Shown: positions 30,435-32,322 of the stretch, in pieces
Layout: every line of letters begins with the position of its first letter
How positions within the stretch are numbered: the stretch's first letter is position 1
Origin: Spirochaetia bacterium
Lineage (GTDB): Bacteria; Spirochaetota; Spirochaetia; Sphaerochaetales; Sphaerochaetaceae
NCBI GenBank assembly: GCA_900769955.1
Contig: CAAGIP010000225.1
Coordinates: forward strand, 1 to 32,322
Length of the DNA stretch: 32,322 nucleotides
Direction: 5' to 3'
Translations under genes and position numbers: made by a program
Notes under the pieces: model-generated
What the model was told of the DNA's origin: nothing
The model's database searches: none
What the model saw: the letters and a program-made list of their open reading frames with translations, nothing else

Positions 30435-32018
30435 TCACTTTCTTATTTCGACCTCAATCTCAAGACCGCTCTTGAACTTCACGACCGCAGTCTTCCTGTC
30501 CTTAATCAGGATTGAGTCGCCAAGCCCGTACCAGAGGTCTTCAGTAAACTCCTGAAACGGTTCATCCCAGGATTTCATTTCCTCAATGAACCTACCGATG
30601 GCAGCACCGCGTCTTCTTCTGTCAGCTATATCACCACGCAGTTTTTCAGTCCTCTTCCGGCAGTCACTGTACTTCCGTTCCAGTTCGGCGAATACTCCAT
30701 CAGTAATGTCCTGTTCGGTTATGGCATGCCCTGAAACGTAATCATTGAAATCCTTCGACACCCTGTCAAATTCCAGCTCAGCAAATGCCAGCTCTTTCTC
30801 CAGCTTTTCAACATCCAGCACTTTCTGTCTCACCGATTCAAGATCATTTACGGTTGATTCTCTGTCTACAAGGATCTGGTTCAGTGCCCTTAAAAACAGA
30901 TCCTTCACCTGGTCATCGCTAAGATGAGGAGTCGTGCATTTCTTATCACCATGATACTTGCCGTTGCACTGCCACACTACCCTTCTGTATTTGTCGGTTG
31001 AATGCCACACCTTGGCACCATAGAAACTGCCGCAGTCACCGCAGATGAGCTGCGATGAGAACAGGCCTGTGGAATTGTGATTACGGCCCAGATCCTTTCT
31101 TCTTTCAATTTCCCTCTGAACCATATCAAACTCTTCCTGCGAAACTATCGCTTCATGGTCATCCTCTATGAAGAAACTTCTAACTTCACCCATGTTCGCC
31201 TGTCTTTCGGAAAGAAGATCCTTCTTGAATGTTTTCTGCAGAAGGATGTGTCCGGCATACTTTTCATTCTGAAGTATCCTCAGGATGTCATTACGGTTCC
31301 AGCACGTTCTTCCTGTTCCTGTTTTCCATCCGAGTTCCTTAAGTTCCATTGCAATGCCATGCGGGGTTTTTCCCTCAAGGAACCGTCTGAAGATATACCT
31401 TACAGTTCTAGCCTGTTCAGCATTGATGACTGGCTTTCCGTCTGGTCCCCTGTCATACCCGAGGAAGACCTTATAAGGAAGTGTATACTGCCCTACTTCA
31501 TATCTTTTGCGCACTCCCCAGAGAACATTTTCCGAAATGGACCTGGACTCCTCCTGTGCAATTGAACTCATGATGGTAAGCAGCATCTCTCCCTTGCTGT
31601 CAAAGGTCCAGATGTTCTCCTTTTCGAAGTACACTTCAACCCCGTTATCCTTCAGGAGCCTGATTGTTGAAAGGCTGTCCACCGTGTTGCGTGCGAATCT
31701 TGAAACAGACTTTGTCAGGATCAGGTCTATCTTCTTATGCCTGACCGCATCATCAACCATTCTCAGAAATCCTTCACGTTTCTTCGTATGGGTGCCTGAG
31801 ATTCCCTCATCAGCATAGACTTCAACGAATTCCCACTCAGGATTATTCCTGATGTAATCGGTGTAATACCTCACCTGTGCCTCATAACTTGTCTGCTGCA
31901 TATCCTCTTCCGTTGATACGCGTGCGTATGCAGCAACCTTTCTCTTCTTTTTTTCCGACAGGGGTACGGAACTGAATCCCGTACGTGTCGCCGGTATGAT
32001 CCTTACTTTTCCCTGCAT
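30435..32018 (-). CDS. Large serine recombinase
   Basis: 527 aa site-specific recombinase that cuts and joins DNA through a serine-DNA intermediate. The resolvase domain begins VAAYARVSTEEDMQQTSYEAQ with nucleophile Ser35, then YADEGISGT and LTKSVSRFARN with the catalytic arginines. The recombinase domain (YKVFLGYDRGPDGKPVIN...) follows from about residue 180. A zinc ribbon uses Cys326, Cys329, Cys351 and Cys361, and a coiled-coil lies near 380-480. It looks intact and so could be active. GGAG precedes the ATG, which overlaps the end of a second recombinase by 16 bases. It probably served to move an integrative element; which one is outside the window. Confidence 0.96.
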   Translation of the reverse strand: MQGKVRIIPATRTGFSSVPLSEKKKRKVAAYARVSTEEDMQQTSYEAQVRYYTDYIRNNPEWEFVEVYADEGISGTHTKKREGFLRMVDDAVRHKKIDLILTKSVSRFARNTVDSLSTIRLLKDNGVEVYFEKENIWTFDSKGEMLLTIMSSIAQEESRSISENVLWGVRKRYEVGQYTLPYKVFLGYDRGPDGKPVINAEQARTVRYIFRRFLEGKTPHGIAMELKELGWKTGTGRTCWNRNDILRILQNEKYAGHILLQKTFKKDLLSERQANMGEVRSFFIEDDHEAIVSQEEFDMVQREIERRKDLGRNHNSTGLFSSQLICGDCGSFYGAKVWHSTDKYRRVVWQCNGKYHGDKKCTTPHLSDDQVKDLFLRALNQILVDRESTVNDLESVRQKVLDVEKLEKELAFAELEFDRVSKDFNDYVSGHAITEQDITDGVFAELERKYSDCRKRTEKLRGDIADRRRRGAAIGRFIEEMKSWDEPFQEFTEDLWYGLGDSILIKDRKTAVVKFKSGLEIEVEIRK

Positions 32019-32322
32019 TTCTCCGCTCCCCTCCTGTTCTTCCAGGTTTTCGTTATTTCACTTCCGTCAGTCATCACAAACGTGATTTCGTGGTAAGCTC
32101 CCGCAAGAATGTGGTCCACTGCCGCATCGAATTCCTCCCGGGTGAAGTCTTTTTTACCGAGCACCTCACCTGTGAGTTCGTACAGTGCCCACTCAGGAAC
32201 CGACTTCGATTCACAGCCGATTCCTTTTCTCCTGTCAATCCTTTCGCCGCAGGTCCACTTGTAATACATGATCCCGTTGGACTGTCTGTTGTTCTTCCTC
32301 CTGAATGTCCTCCCGCAGTCAC
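32003..32322 (-). CDS. C-terminal part of a second serine recombinase (partial, runs off the window)
   Basis: The frame is open to the right edge, beginning DCGRTFRRKNNRQSNGIMYY, so the ATG at 32269 is internal and not the start. A zinc ribbon is recognisable (DCG ... WTCGERIDRRKGIGC) followed by a short helical end, EFDAAVDHILAG, and a beta-rich terminus HEITFVMTDGSEITKTW, as in the C-terminal ends of large serine recombinases. The catalytic domain would lie beyond 32322. It is a different protein from its neighbour, with which it overlaps by 16 bases, giving a coupled recombinase pair. Confidence 0.85.
   Translation of the reverse strand, partial: DCGRTFRRKNNRQSNGIMYYKWTCGERIDRRKGIGCESKSVPEWALYELTGEVLGKKDFTREEFDAAVDHILAGAYHEITFVMTDGSEITKTWKNRRGAEKCREK

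Noticed and set aside
30270..30515. 81-codon plus-strand frame after the lipoprotein
   Set aside because: It begins before the terminator stem, runs into the recombinase gene on the opposite strand and has no ribosome site or recognisable motif.

Overview
The window looks like a chromosomal segment from a spirochaete, most likely near Sphaerochaetaceae/Treponemataceae. This is inferred from gene order and protein style; no database search was possible. Supporting points: the block rpsB-tsf-frr-uppS-cdsA-dxr-rseP; the block rpsF-ssb-rpsR-DUF2232 gene-rplI followed by dnaB; metG with a fused C-terminal tRNA-binding domain; an hflK-hflC pair; and a tiny COX24/mS38-like ribosomal gene. Bacteroidota or Firmicutes fit less well.

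Layout. 1-1140 (minus): the end of an ABC exporter operon, with a TetR regulator whose 5' end appears frameshifted just beside a perfect palindromic operator. 1306-7459 (plus): a tightly coupled operon for translation (S2, EF-Ts, RRF), lipid carriers and phospholipids (UppS, CdsA), the MEP isoprenoid pathway (Dxr, which feeds UppS) and the site-2 protease RseP. 7448-11635 (minus): rpsF-ssb-rpsR-DUF2232-rplI with a strong promoter and a terminator, then dnaB from its own promoter. 11772-18675: a MATE exporter, a membrane-bound GGDEF(degenerate)-EAL protein, TatD-like and TcdA genes, a CBM9-like protein, the 29-aa ribosomal gene, and a guanine deaminase behind a guanine-class purine riboswitch. 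18884-23358: murD, convergent with metG-femAB-like. 23503-26853: the coupled hflK-hflC-GNAT-FAH operon. 26846-28198: a second MATE exporter.

From 28326 the window turns accessory: a CAT-anticodon tRNA with a terminator, a gene-free AT-rich stretch with about eight degenerate GTAAC-headed repeats at roughly 21-bp spacing, an orphan lipoprotein in AT-richer DNA, and two tandem large serine recombinases on the minus strand, the second running off the right edge. This looks like one side of a mobile or previously mobile region.

Most notable: the guanine riboswitch on a guanine deaminase gene; the ~21-bp repeat array; the 29-aa gene missed by length cut-offs; the TetR frameshift or -1 slip site with its operator; and the fact that all five core convergent gene pairs overlap at their 3' ends, leaving no room for ordinary intergenic terminators.
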